Positions 1-9,284 of a stretch of 61,879 bases of DNA are shown piece by piece (positions within the stretch are counted from its first letter, which is position 1; each line of letters begins with the position of its first letter). The notes below the pieces were generated by a model. That model made no database searches, was not told the origin of the DNA, and saw only the letters and a program-made list of their open reading frames with translations. A program made the translations under genes and the position numbers. The DNA comes from Robiginitomaculum sp. (GTDB taxonomy: Bacteria > Pseudomonadota > Alphaproteobacteria > Caulobacterales > Maricaulaceae), in contig NVXK01000004.1 of NCBI GenBank assembly GCA_002733905.1, forward strand, positions 1-61,879, read 5' to 3'.

Positions 1-2
1 TT

Positions 3-845
3 GAAAAAGTTAAAAATGATGATTTTGACTTGGTACTCTGTGATATTAAGATGCCCAAAATGGATGGCGTTGAGGTATTAGAAGCTATTAAGAAGATTAA
101 ACCTGAAATCCCTGTAGTCATGATCTCTGGTCATGGTGATTTAGATACAGCAGTAAATACTATGCGTTTAGGTGCTTTTGATTATATATCTAAACCACCA
201 GATTTAAATAGATTACTAAATACTGTGCGTAATGCACTTGATAGAAAGGAGCTAGTGGTTGAAAATAAGCTGCTAAAGAAAAAGGTAAGTAAGAATTACG
301 AAATGATTGGAGATAGTGAAGCTCTTTCTCAAATCAAAGACATTATAGAAAAAGTTGCTCCAACAGATGCAAGAGTGCTAATTACAGGGCCAAACGGAAC
401 AGGAAAAGAATTGGTAGCACATTGGTTGCATCAAAAAAGCCAACGTTCTAAAGGACCTATGATTGAAGTTAATTGTGCTGCTATACCTAGTGAACTTATA
501 GAAAGTGAATTATTTGGCCATGTAAAAGGAGCGTTTACCAGTGCTAATAAAGACAGAGCTGGAAAATTCGAAGCGGCTAATGGTGGTACTATTTTTTTAG
601 ATGAAATTGGGGATATGAGCCTATCTGCCCAAGCAAAAGTACTAAGAGCATTACAAGAGAGTAGAATACAACGTGTAGGTAGCGATAGAGATATTAAAGT
701 CAATGTTCGTGTGATAACTGCTACTAATAAAAATTTAAAAAAGGAGATTGAAGAAGGAAGATTCAGAGAAGATTTATACCACAGATTAGCGGTTATTTTA
801 ATTAAATCAAGTGCCCTAAACAAGTGTTTAAAAGTTGCTTCATAG
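3..845 (+). pseudogene. Truncated sigma-54-dependent response regulator (NtrC family), Bacteroidetes-like
   Basis: Two-component transcription activator that would use a phosphorylated receiver domain to control an AAA+ ATPase acting on sigma-54 RNA polymerase. The reading frame is open from base 3, so the 5' end lies outside the window. The receiver part shows the phospho-acceptor context LCDIKMPKMDG and the conserved lysine in ISKPPD. The AAA+ part shows Walker A (GPNGTGKE), GAFTSA (a variant of the GAFTGA sigma-54 contact loop) and Walker B (GTIFLDEIGD). Homology stops after EDLYHRLAVILIK near base 806, and the next 13 residues look like read-through into unrelated DNA. The rest of the AAA+ domain and the DNA-binding domain are missing. 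Codon use is AT-rich and Flavobacteriia-like, unlike the rest of the window. Identity of the family is secure; it is a non-functional fragment here. Confidence 0.85.
797..806. other. Palindromic junction between two unrelated gene fragments
   Basis: The 10-bp palindrome TTTAATTAAA lies exactly where the response-regulator reading frame stops resembling its family and where, on the opposite strand, a different coding sequence ends. Both fragments remain plausible up to this motif (ILIK on the plus strand, DLIK on the minus strand). Joining of two strands through a short inverted homology is typical of template-switch chimeras or inversion joints. Confidence 0.55.
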
Positions 846-1041
846 TTTCTTTCAACAAGGTATGCTTCTCCCAATACCATGTTGAAATCCACTTTAACAC
901 CTGTAGCAGTGGTTGATTTTAAAAGTGCTTGTAACGAATCAATTTGATGATTCGCACTGCTGTTAAATGGAATTAAAAATAGAACTATGTAGCTAAACTT
1001 TTTGATGAATCAAATGTATTAATATTAATTAACACCTCCAT
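806..1041 (-). pseudogene. N-terminal fragment of an exported repeat protein, Bacteroidetes-like, frameshifted
   Basis: Not listed as one clean reading frame, but visible by reading the minus strand from an ATG at 1041 preceded by AT-rich DNA. After a few residues there is a hydrophobic stretch (FSYIVLFLIPF) followed by NHQIDSLQALLKS and then KVDFNMVLGEAYLVERNYEA, which resembles the start of a TPR-type periplasmic or sensor-kinase input domain. The frame from the ATG and the frame of the signal-peptide-like segment are joined only if one base is gained in the five-T run at 999-1003, so there is a frameshift or sequencing error. The coding stretch breaks off at the palindrome near 806. The family assignment is tentative; the point is that this coding signal faces the response regulator and both are truncated at the same place. 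Confidence 0.45.
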
Positions 1042-1337
1042 TGTTCTTTCATTTTCTCATTTTTCTTTTATAAAACCTACTTCACCTTTCTTTCTTTCAC
1101 CATCAAGTTGACTTATAAGATTTAAAACTGGATTAAACTAGGCTCTAATGTAGGTAGATCACCTATGTTTCTGACTCTTCTTTACATTACTTTTGGGAGG
1201 GGTGCGCGAAAATGGTTGTCAAATTTATTAAAGAATAAGAACAGTGGAAAATGATAGTACAGTGATAATTTTAAAATATAGGAGGAGGATTAATAGTTTC
1301 ACATGGCATTTTAATGAAAATGTTATGGAGAACGGGA
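1042..1337. other. AT-rich stretch without a recognisable gene
   Basis: No convincing coding sequence on either strand. The composition changes from AT-rich, Bacteroidetes-like DNA to the alphaproteobacterial sequence of the aldehyde dehydrogenase somewhere between about 1200 and 1330; the exact boundary cannot be placed by eye. A purine-rich GGAGGAGG-like string near 1282 is followed by no good reading frame. Confidence 0.5.
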
Positions 1338-2777
1338 ATGCAAACACTAGATAAATTTTATATCAATGGGGAATGGATCGCTGCAAAAAATGCGCGTGTC
1401 ATAGATGTGATCAACCCTGCTACCGAAAATGCCTGTGCTCAGCTTTCATTAGGGACAGCGGAAGACGTTGATAATGCCGTCCGCGCCGCACAAAATGCAT
1501 TCGAAAGTTTTTCCCAAACCAGCCGTCAAGACCGTCTCGCGCTCTTAGATAAAGTCATTAGTGGGTATAAAGCCCGTATGGGTGACATTGCCGAGGCAAT
1601 TACACTCGAAATGGGCGCGCCGAAATGGCTCTCTGGTTCTGCACACGCAGGTGCAGGCCTTGGGCATTTAATGGCAGGGCGTAAAGCACTTGAAAATTTC
1701 GAATTTGAAGAAGAACGCGGCAAAACCGTCATTACCAAAGAACCAATTGGCATATGTGGGTTTATCACCCCTTGGAATTGGCCGATGAACCAAATCGCGT
1801 GTAAACTTGCGCCAGCTTTGGCAACGGGATGTACAATCGTTTGGAAACCCTCTGAAGTCTCGCCAATTTCTGCCAATATTGTGATGGAAATTTTAGAAAA
1901 GGCAGGTGTACCAGCTGGCGTTGTCAATATGATACATGGCGATGGCCCCGAAGTAGGCGCGGCAATTGCGTCTCATCCGGGTATTGATATGGTTTCGTTT
2001 ACAGGCTCGACAAGAGCAGGCATTTTGGTTGCACAGGCCGCAGCGCCTACTGTAAAACGTGTAGCGCAAGAGCTTGGCGGTAAATCTGCGAACATTATCC
2101 TTGATGATTTGAACACAGAAGAATTTGCCAAGGCCGTGTCGGGCGGCATGAGAAGCATGGTGATGAATTCGGGGCAAAACTGTAATGCACCTTCGCGTAT
2201 GCTCGTACCTGCACACCGTATGGATGAAGCTATGAAAGCTGCTGGTGATATGGCCAACGCAATTCAAGTTGCCGATCCGCAATCAGAAGGCATGGCGATG
2301 GGGCCTGTTGTTTCCGCTGTGCAATTTGAACGTATTCAGCATTTGATTGGCGTTGGGAGTGATGAGGCAACCCTTGTCGCAGGTGGCGTTGGTCGTCCTG
2401 ATGGGCTTGAAAGCGGTTTTTATGTCAAACCAACTGTCTTTGGTAATGTTACAAATGACATGACAATTGCCTCCGAAGAAATTTTTGGCCCAGTCTTATG
2501 TATTCTTGCTTATGAAAATGAGGCCGAGGCTGTGGCAATCGCCAATGATACGGTTTACGGATTGTCTGGCTATATATCGGGCAATGATATCGACAATATT
2601 CGCACTATAGCGTCGCGGCTACGTACAGGCATGATACATGTCAATGGGGCACCAGGTGACATGGCCGCACCATTTGGTGGCTATAAACAGTCTGGAAATG
2701 GCCGTGAGTGGGGCGCAGATGGATTTGATGAGTATTTGGAGACAAAGGCCGTCATGGGTGTGCTTGCGCGTAAATAG
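1338..2777 (+). CDS. NAD(P)-dependent aldehyde dehydrogenase
   Basis: Cytoplasmic ALDH-superfamily enzyme oxidising an aldehyde to the carboxylate. It is 479 aa from the ATG at 1338, the usual length. The family N-terminus (DKFYINGEWI), the Rossmann-fold signature ITPWNWP, the SFTGSTRAG cofactor loop, the general-base Glu in QELGGKSANI (about residue 245) and the catalytic Cys in NSGQNC (about 282) are all present, as is EEIFGPVL. An in-frame ATG exists at 1314, but the one at 1338 has a GGAG eight bases upstream and starts at the family's usual N-terminus. Substrate cannot be told from sequence. It is followed 87 bp later by the gsp operon, with no sign of a functional link. Upstream DNA looks foreign, so its native promoter may be missing. 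Confidence 0.93.
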   Translation: MQTLDKFYINGEWIAAKNARVIDVINPATENACAQLSLGTAEDVDNAVRAAQNAFESFSQTSRQDRLALLDKVISGYKARMGDIAEAITLEMGAPKWLSGSAHAGAGLGHLMAGRKALENFEFEEERGKTVITKEPIGICGFITPWNWPMNQIACKLAPALATGCTIVWKPSEVSPISANIVMEILEKAGVPAGVVNMIHGDGPEVGAAIASHPGIDMVSFTGSTRAGILVAQAAAPTVKRVAQELGGKSANIILDDLNTEEFAKAVSGGMRSMVMNSGQNCNAPSRMLVPAHRMDEAMKAAGDMANAIQVADPQSEGMAMGPVVSAVQFERIQHLIGVGSDEATLVAGGVGRPDGLESGFYVKPTVFGNVTNDMTIASEEIFGPVLCILAYENEAEAVAIANDTVYGLSGYISGNDIDNIRTIASRLRTGMIHVNGAPGDMAAPFGGYKQSGNGREWGADGFDEYLETKAVMGVLARK

Positions 2778-2864
2778 TGCGACGGAACATATGTATAAAG
2801 CCGTTTAATAAAAATAGTAATGGGTTGCAAATGACAAAAATAAATGTGAATTAAAGGCTGGGTT

Positions 2865-3677
2865 ATGAATAAAGTTGTGGGCATGATACTAACGCATAAG
2901 AATACATTTCGCGCTATAGAGGCGATACTTGCTTTATTGCTTGTATATTTGCTTGTGAAAATTACGCTCGCACTTGTTCTCACTGGCGATACGGGCTTGC
3001 CGCCAAAACTTGATACGCAAACTGTTCAGGTCAGCTCAAAATCAAAATTTGTTATTGATGATGAAATTTTTAGCGAGTTTGATATCTTTAATCGCGCAAA
3101 GCCTATCACAGAAACTGTGGCCATAGAAGAAAACGCGCCAGAGACGACTTTAAACTTGAAAGTTTACGGCATGCGCGCTGACTTAGGCGGTGATACGTCG
3201 AGTGCAATTATCCAGACGCCAGATTTGAAGCAAGCAATATATTATGTCGGTGATGAAATTATTCCGAATGTGACGTTGAAGAGCGTCTCCATTGATTTTG
3301 TCATCCTTGACCGCAATGGCGTGAACGAACGTCTTTCGCGTCAAGGGCGTAAAGAGGGCGAAGTGAGCGCGAATCAAACACTGCAAATTGGTGGTGTGAG
3401 CTTCAAAGCAAGAGACCTCATAAACAATGTTCGTTTTTACCCAAAACGCATGGGACGCCAAGTCATCGGTTACCGCGTCATGGCGAGACGCGGTGTAAAG
3501 CTTGAAGATTATGGACTCGAGCGCAATGATATCGTCATCGCTATTAATGGCGAAGACATGAGTGGCGGTAAAGTTAACTTGCCAAATTTATGGAAAAATT
3601 TTAAACTTGCTCGGTATGCGAGCATTCAAGTTCTGAGGGATGATGTTCCCATGACAATTGAGGTGAATTTACAATGA
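2865..3677 (+). CDS. gspC: Type II secretion inner-membrane protein GspC
   Basis: Inner-membrane component that links the cytoplasmic-membrane platform to the outer-membrane secretin. 270 aa: short cytoplasmic N-terminus, one membrane helix (about residues 17-38, AILALLLVYLLVKITLALVL), a periplasmic HR domain (about 85-165, beginning NLKVYGMRAD and including IYYVGDEIIPNVTLKSV) and a C-terminal PDZ-like domain (GLERNDIVIAINGEDM). First gene of the gsp operon; its TGA overlaps the gspD start codon (ATGA), implying translational coupling. Confidence 0.88.
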   Translation: MNKVVGMILTHKNTFRAIEAILALLLVYLLVKITLALVLTGDTGLPPKLDTQTVQVSSKSKFVIDDEIFSEFDIFNRAKPITETVAIEENAPETTLNLKVYGMRADLGGDTSSAIIQTPDLKQAIYYVGDEIIPNVTLKSVSIDFVILDRNGVNERLSRQGRKEGEVSANQTLQIGGVSFKARDLINNVRFYPKRMGRQVIGYRVMARRGVKLEDYGLERNDIVIAINGEDMSGGKVNLPNLWKNFKLARYASIQVLRDDVPMTIEVNLQ

Positions 3678-5620
3678 GATTTTTAAGTTCACAATATATA
3701 ATGAGGCACATATTTACGTCAGTTCTTGGCATAAGTTGTTTATCTATGGCGGTAAGTGCCTCGGCGCAAAATCATGTGATTAATTTGAAAGATGCGGATA
3801 TTCGCGCTTTCATTGAAGATACATCTGTCCTTACAGGGAAAACATTTATCGTTGATCCACGGGTTACGGGCACTGTTTCAATTTCGTCACAGGCAAAGCT
3901 GACTAAATCTGAAGTTTTTCAGGTGTTCTTGGATGTATTGCGGGTCAGAGGCTTTACAGCGATCCCGACTGTTAGCGGTGCGTACCGTATCACACTCATC
4001 CAAGGGGCCGCGCAAGACGCGCCATTTACGACTGCTGGTGGGCGAAAGGGCGTGTTTTCGACAGCGATCATCAAGCTTGAACAAGGGGACGCGGCACAGG
4101 CTGCAAAACTCATTAAGCCACTTTTACATTCCCAAGGCCGGTTAATGGCTAACCCGGGGGGGCGCGTGCTTGTCATCACAGATTATCCTGAAAATTTGAA
4201 GAAAGCGCGTGCGATTATTGCCGCTATGGACGTAGAACAAGCTTCTATAATTACCATTCCACTGCAAAACATTGAAGCCCGTGATGCCAAAGAAGCCATT
4301 GATCAATTAATGGGGCTTAGAAATAGCTCTGGACGTAGCAATGCCAACTCTCAGGCCATGAGCGTTAATGTTGTCGCGATTGAGCCGACAAATTCGCTCC
4401 TCATAAGAGGTTCTGTTGCAAAAATAGAACAATTACGTAAAACGATTTTAAAAATGGATACTGTTGGTGTCGCGCCACGTGGGAAAATTAGTATCATGAC
4501 TTTACGTTATGCGAATGGCGAAGATGTCGTGGCGGTATTAGAAAAGCTATTGCCTACCTTTGCGAAGAGCACAGACAAGTCAGCTGCGCCAAGTGTCGCC
4601 TATGATCCGGGCAGTAAAACCCTTATTATCAGTGCGAAGCCCGATGTGCAAAAAGCATTAGAAACAGTTGTCAGGCGCCTTGATGTCCGCCGTGCACAAG
4701 TCTTGGTCGAGGCAATTATTGTTGAAATTTCAGATTCGACAGCTGAAGATTTAGGGCTTCAATTTTTGCTGGCAGGAAAAGAAGGATCAAGCTTACCACT
4801 TATTTCTACCAATTTTTCCAATTCTGCGCCAAATCTACTCGCGATTGCTGGCGCACTCTCTGGCAATGATGCTGTAGCACAAAGTACGCAAGAGGCCGCG
4901 ATTTCTTCGCTTTTAGGTCTTCAGGGCGGTACGATTGGTATTGGCGGTAGCGGAAGTAGCGGTATGTTCGGTGTTGTGTTGAACGCGGTACAAAACGATG
5001 CAGATTCAAATGTGCTTTCAACACCATTTGTCACAACCCTCGATAATGTTGCCGCAACCTTTCTTGTAGGGCAAGAGGTGCCATTTACGAGTGGCGAAAC
5101 CTTGGGAACCAGTAACAGCAATCCGTTTCGCACCATAACCCGTGAAGAAATTGGAATCAAACTTGAAGTCCTGCCGCAAATCATTGAAGGCGGTGTGGTG
5201 CGGCTAGAGATAAAACAGGAAGTTTCTAGTATTTCTGTAGACGCAACTGCGATTGCTTCTGGCCTTGTCACGAACAAACGGGAAATTGAAACCACGGTAC
5301 TCGCGAATGATGGCGAGATCATTGTTCTTGGTGGGTTAATGCAAGATGATGAGCAATTGTCACAAACACAAGTGCCACTTCTCGGTGGTTTACCCGTGAT
5401 TGGTAACCTCTTTAAATCCCATAGCAATACGCGCCGCCGTACCAATTTGATGGTGTTTATCCGCCCAACGATTATTCGTAATGGACAAGACGCAATTCCA
5501 ATTACGCAGCAAAAACTAGACATTATGCGACAAGAAGAATTCAAGAAAAGCGGCACTACACGTTTGGATGATACACTTACACGCATGAATATCGCGACTG
5601 CTCCCCAAAGCCGCCGATAA
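3674..5620 (+). CDS. gspD: Type II secretion secretin GspD
   Basis: Outer-membrane secretin forming the multimeric export channel. 648 aa with a Sec signal peptide (hydrophobic core about residues 13-28, cleavage likely after ASAQ or ASA). The N0 domain (INLKDADIRAFIEDTS) is followed by N1-N3 ring domains (VLVITDYPENL, TNSLLIRG, ANGEDVVAVL, KTLIISA) and the C-terminal secretin domain with NVLSTPFVTTLDN, VGQEVPF and the VPLLGGLPVIGNLF signature. The C-terminus ends soon after the barrel, so there is little room for a pilotin-binding S-domain, and no pilotin gene is seen nearby. Start overlaps the end of gspC by 4 bp. Confidence 0.95.
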   Translation: MRFLSSQYIMRHIFTSVLGISCLSMAVSASAQNHVINLKDADIRAFIEDTSVLTGKTFIVDPRVTGTVSISSQAKLTKSEVFQVFLDVLRVRGFTAIPTVSGAYRITLIQGAAQDAPFTTAGGRKGVFSTAIIKLEQGDAAQAAKLIKPLLHSQGRLMANPGGRVLVITDYPENLKKARAIIAAMDVEQASIITIPLQNIEARDAKEAIDQLMGLRNSSGRSNANSQAMSVNVVAIEPTNSLLIRGSVAKIEQLRKTILKMDTVGVAPRGKISIMTLRYANGEDVVAVLEKLLPTFAKSTDKSAAPSVAYDPGSKTLIISAKPDVQKALETVVRRLDVRRAQVLVEAIIVEISDSTAEDLGLQFLLAGKEGSSLPLISTNFSNSAPNLLAIAGALSGNDAVAQSTQEAAISSLLGLQGGTIGIGGSGSSGMFGVVLNAVQNDADSNVLSTPFVTTLDNVAATFLVGQEVPFTSGETLGTSNSNPFRTITREEIGIKLEVLPQIIEGGVVRLEIKQEVSSISVDATAIASGLVTNKREIETTVLANDGEIIVLGGLMQDDEQLSQTQVPLLGGLPVIGNLFKSHSNTRRRTNLMVFIRPTIIRNGQDAIPITQQKLDIMRQEEFKKSGTTRLDDTLTRMNIATAPQSRR

Positions 5621-5622
5621 TA

Positions 5623-7098
5623 ATGAGTGTTCAGCCAAAAAAACTATCCTACAGTTTCGCCAAACAATGGGGCGTTGTCGTTCTTGATCAAGATGACGGT
5701 CAGCACATAGGTGTTCGCGCTGGTATTCGCCGCGAAGCGATATTAGAGACACGCCGTGTTCTTGGTGAAAGTTTTGATATTCAAACATTAACTCACGCCG
5801 AATTTGACAAAGCGCTGTCTCATTCCTATGCGAGCAATGGTCTTGAAAGTTCTGTTGCCGACGCGGTGAGCGAACATGGGGATTTATACTCGCTAGCCGA
5901 AGATATTCCCCAAACGGAAGACTTGTTAGACAGTGATGATGACGCGCCGATTATTCGTTTGATTAATGGATTGATCCAAGAAGCTATTCGGCTCAAAGCG
6001 TCTGACATTCATGTGGAGCCACATGAGACCCGTTTGTCCGTCCGCTTTCGAATTGATGGTGCATTACGCGAAATGCTCTCTTTATCAGGGAAGTTATCGG
6101 CGGTATTGGTGTCACGTATTAAAGTCATGGCGCGGCTTGATATCGCAAAAAAACGTATTCCACAAGATGGACGTTTTTCTTTAAACCTTGGGGCGCAGGC
6201 CGTAGATGTACGGGTTTCGACTTTGCCATCTAGGTTTGGCGAACGGGTAGTGTTGCGCTTGCTGAACAAAGAACAAGCCTTATTGAGTGTAAACGAGCTT
6301 GGCATGGTTTCCGATATGGCCGACGCATTTTCAAATGCACTGACTGCGCCAAATGGAATCATACTGGTCACGGGGCCAACAGGGTCAGGTAAAACAACCA
6401 CACTCTATGCGGGCCTTACCACTTTAAATCAAACCCACCGCAATATTCTCACCGTAGAAGATCCAATTGAATATGCGTTGGACGGGATTGGGCAAACGCA
6501 AGTCAATAATAAAGTCGGCATGACATTCGCCGCTGGATTACGCGCGATACTACGCCAAGATCCAGATGTGGTGATGGTCGGGGAAATTCGTGACCCAGAA
6601 ACCGCTGAAATAGCCGTACAGGCAAGTTTAACAGGACATTTAGTCCTTTCAACCGTGCATACGAATTCAGCCGTAGCGGCGATTACGCGGTTGCGCGATA
6701 TGGGGGTAGAGCAATTTTTGCTGGCCTCAACAATTACGGCCATCGTGGCACAACGCCTTGTGCGAAGATTATGCGAGGACTGTAAAACAGCTTACCAACC
6801 CGATGCCGCAGAACTGAAATTACTTAATTTAAAAGGTAAGAAAACTTTCTACAAAGCGAATGGGTGTGAGGCGTGTCACAATATTGGCTATACAGGGCGT
6901 ATTGGTTTGTACGAAATTGTCCTTATGGATGATGTTCTCAAAGCCATGATACATGAGGGCGCACGTGAACAAGATATGGCGGCTCATGCCTTTCGTACGG
7001 CAGATACACTCATGCAAAGTGGTGTACGTTATGTCGAACAAGGTGTCGTCAGTTCCGATGAGGTGCTGCGTGTATGTCGTCACAGCGGTGATATCTAA
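5623..7098 (+). CDS. gspE: Type II secretion ATPase GspE
   Basis: Cytoplasmic hexameric ATPase that drives pseudopilus assembly. 491 aa: N-terminal GspL-binding domain, then the ATPase with Walker A GPTGSGKT (about residues 250-257), Asp box ILTVEDPIEY, Walker B VVMVGEIRDPETAEIA and the His box. The C-terminal zinc tetracysteine is complete (CEDC near 384 and CEAC near 417), which distinguishes GspE from PilT-type ATPases. Starts 2 bp after gspD; its TAA overlaps the gspF ATG (TAATG). Confidence 0.95.
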   Translation: MSVQPKKLSYSFAKQWGVVVLDQDDGQHIGVRAGIRREAILETRRVLGESFDIQTLTHAEFDKALSHSYASNGLESSVADAVSEHGDLYSLAEDIPQTEDLLDSDDDAPIIRLINGLIQEAIRLKASDIHVEPHETRLSVRFRIDGALREMLSLSGKLSAVLVSRIKVMARLDIAKKRIPQDGRFSLNLGAQAVDVRVSTLPSRFGERVVLRLLNKEQALLSVNELGMVSDMADAFSNALTAPNGIILVTGPTGSGKTTTLYAGLTTLNQTHRNILTVEDPIEYALDGIGQTQVNNKVGMTFAAGLRAILRQDPDVVMVGEIRDPETAEIAVQASLTGHLVLSTVHTNSAVAAITRLRDMGVEQFLLASTITAIVAQRLVRRLCEDCKTAYQPDAAELKLLNLKGKKTFYKANGCEACHNIGYTGRIGLYEIVLMDDVLKAMIHEGAREQDMAAHAFRTADTLMQSGVRYVEQGVVSSDEVLRVCRHSGDI

Positions 7099-8312
7099 TG
7101 CAAGCATTCGATTATGAAGCGATTACGGTAAAGGGAAAAACGAAACGCGGCACAATTATGGCCGCCAATGCGCGTGCGGCACGTCGTGATTTACGTGCAC
7201 AAAATCTAACCCCTTTAAAAATGAACGAGGCGAATACTCAACATACGAAAGAAAAAACCGCCCGAAAACCAAAAGGTAAAGTCAGTAAGCGCATTCTGAC
7301 CCAAGCGACACGGCAGCTTTCAATTTTGGTTAAAGCCGATACGCCAGTAAGCGAAGCGTTGAAAGTGACAGCATTACAGTTTGAAAACTCGGCAATGCGC
7401 GAAAGCCTGCTCAATATTCGGTCGCAAATTTTGGAAGGTCGTAAAATGTCGGACGCGCTTGCGGCACAACCCGATACCTATTCAGAACTATATTGTTCGA
7501 TGGTCGCGTCTGGTGAGGCAGGGGGGCAACTTGGTCATGTATTGGAACGCTTGGCCATAGATTTAGAGGCGGCGCAAAAAGTACGTCGACAAATCATGGG
7601 CGCGACCGTTTACCCGATTGTTCTCAGCGTTGTTGCGCTTGGTGTGATTGTTATTCTCATGACATTCGTTGTGCCAAAAGTGGTGTCACAATTTGATAGT
7701 TTTAATCAAGAATTGCCCAAGCTGACGCGAATGACAATTGGGTTGTCAGAGTGGATACAAGAATACGGATTTTGGGCTGCAGGGGTGATTGCGTTGCTCG
7801 GGTTTGGCGGTTCGCAAGCACTTAAAGTCAAGACAGTTCGTTTCCGTTTTGATAAAATCATGCTGTCATTACCTTTTATTGGTAGATTAAACCGCGATCT
7901 GAACGCCGCAAGATTTGCGCGTACAATGAGTGGCTTACTGGAAAGCGGAACACCTGTCTTACAAGCCCTCGACACCGCGAAGACGACACTCAAAAACCTT
8001 GTTATGCAAGAGGCGACACAGTCCGTCATCGATCAAGTTCGTGAGGGTAATTCGGTTGGGAATGCTTTAAAAAAAGTCGCTGTCTTTCCACCGCTTATGG
8101 TACATATGATTGCGAGTGGTGAAACCAGTGGGGATTTGGGACAAATGTTTACCATCGCGGCTGAATACCTCGAAGGTGAATTTGAAAGTTCTACGACGAT
8201 TGTACTTAGCCTGCTTGAACCGCTGATCATCGTCTTTCTTGGCGGTGTTGTTTTGCTGATTGTCGCGGCGATATTCTTACCTATTTTGAGACTTAACTCA
8301 CTCGCCTATTAG
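7098..8312 (+). CDS. gspF: Type II secretion platform protein GspF
   Basis: Polytopic inner-membrane platform protein that contacts GspE and the pseudopilins. 404 aa, the family's usual length, with the N-terminal FDYEAITVKGKTKRGTI segment and two tandem T2SF domains each containing GEAGG/GETSG-type motifs (VASGEAGGQLGHVLERLA and IASGETSGDLGQMF). Three membrane helices are visible (about 170-190, 215-235 and the C-terminal IVFLGGVVLLIVAAIFLPI). Start codon overlaps the gspE stop. Confidence 0.95.
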   Translation: MQAFDYEAITVKGKTKRGTIMAANARAARRDLRAQNLTPLKMNEANTQHTKEKTARKPKGKVSKRILTQATRQLSILVKADTPVSEALKVTALQFENSAMRESLLNIRSQILEGRKMSDALAAQPDTYSELYCSMVASGEAGGQLGHVLERLAIDLEAAQKVRRQIMGATVYPIVLSVVALGVIVILMTFVVPKVVSQFDSFNQELPKLTRMTIGLSEWIQEYGFWAAGVIALLGFGGSQALKVKTVRFRFDKIMLSLPFIGRLNRDLNAARFARTMSGLLESGTPVLQALDTAKTTLKNLVMQEATQSVIDQVREGNSVGNALKKVAVFPPLMVHMIASGETSGDLGQMFTIAAEYLEGEFESSTTIVLSLLEPLIIVFLGGVVLLIVAAIFLPILRLNSLAY

Positions 8313-8321
8313 GAGGCTGTT

Positions 8322-8765
8322 ATGAAAAATGAAAAAAATAACCAAGAGCAGAAATGCAATAATCAATCAGGGTTTACCCTTGTTGAGGTCATGGTGACAA
8401 TGGTGATTATTGGCCTACTAACCGCGACAGTCGTTATTAATGTATTGCCAAGTCAAGATAAAGCAATGGTAAAAACGGCAAAAATTAACATAAGCCGACT
8501 AGAGCAAGCGATTGAATTATATAGACTCGATATGAAAAAATACCCGGAAGCCCTCACTGAATTACGTAGGCTGTCGTCAGGGAATAATGACGAGCGGTAT
8601 CAGCCTGGGGGCTATATCAAAACACTCCCAAAAGACCCGTGGGGAAATGAATATCTTTACCAATATCCCGGCGAACATGGTGTTGTCGATATATGGAGCT
8701 ATGGCGCGGACGAAAAAGAGGGCGGCGAAAAACAAGACGCAGATATTACGAACTGGGAAGAATAA
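8322..8765 (+). CDS. gspG: Major pseudopilin GspG
   Basis: Main subunit of the periplasmic pseudopilus. 147 aa with a 16-residue charged leader, prepilin peptidase site G/FTLVEVM (Glu at +5) and one hydrophobic helix. The C-terminal globular part shows the family's LPKDPWGNEYLYQYPGEHG and the calcium-loop segment DIWSYGADEKEGGE. An AGGAGG sits 8 bp before the ATG, a strong ribosome site fitting high expression. Processing needs a GspO/PilD prepilin peptidase encoded elsewhere. Confidence 0.95.
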   Translation: MKNEKNNQEQKCNNQSGFTLVEVMVTMVIIGLLTATVVINVLPSQDKAMVKTAKINISRLEQAIELYRLDMKKYPEALTELRRLSSGNNDERYQPGGYIKTLPKDPWGNEYLYQYPGEHGVVDIWSYGADEKEGGEKQDADITNWEE

Positions 8766-8780
8766 TTTTTACCAATTATC

Positions 8781-9284
8781 ATGCACACACCTCTCCCACG
8801 ATCCAAGCATAAACAAGCAGGCTTCACCCTTGTCGAAGTAATGGTCGTTCTCTTGATCATGGGAGTGATGGCGGGCATGGTTATTATGAATTTACCGCCT
8901 CAAAAAGACCCTGCACTTGTCATCGGTGAAAAACTGATGAGCCGTCTGCGTATTGCCGCCCAATCAAGCATGGTTGAAAATCGAAGCTTTGGCGTGAAAC
9001 TGGACGAGAGTGGGTATAGTATTGTCAGTTATGAAAACAATGAATGGCTGGAAATTTCTAGACATGAATTTGAACTGGAGCGAAAACCAATTCTAAGCCT
9101 GTCACGCAATGAAGAGGTTTTGAACCTTGCAACGCTCAAGAAACAAAACATCCCTGTTATTCGTTATGACAGCACAGGTCTTGCTACCCCTTTCACGCTT
9201 TCCATTGAAACGCAGACATTGCGTTTTCAGATAGAGGGTGCTGTTGACGGGGGCGTGACAATGACGAGAGGTGTTGGTTCATGA
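8781..9284 (+). CDS. gspH: Minor pseudopilin GspH
   Basis: Minor pseudopilin thought to sit near the pseudopilus tip. 167 aa; leader of about 13 residues, prepilin cleavage motif AGFTLVEVMVV, hydrophobic helix, then a beta-rich GspH-type globular domain (SFGVKLDESGYSIVSYENNEWLEI). Its last bases overlap the gspI start (ATGA). Assignment to H rather than another minor pseudopilin rests on operon order and this domain. Confidence 0.87.
   Translation: MHTPLPRSKHKQAGFTLVEVMVVLLIMGVMAGMVIMNLPPQKDPALVIGEKLMSRLRIAAQSSMVENRSFGVKLDESGYSIVSYENNEWLEISRHEFELERKPILSLSRNEEVLNLATLKKQNIPVIRYDSTGLATPFTLSIETQTLRFQIEGAVDGGVTMTRGVGS

Noticed and set aside
4921-5586. 221-codon open frame on the minus strand inside gspD
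   Set aside because: It is antisense to a clearly functional secretin gene, has no recognisable domain and no ribosome site; it is a shadow of the gspD reading frame.
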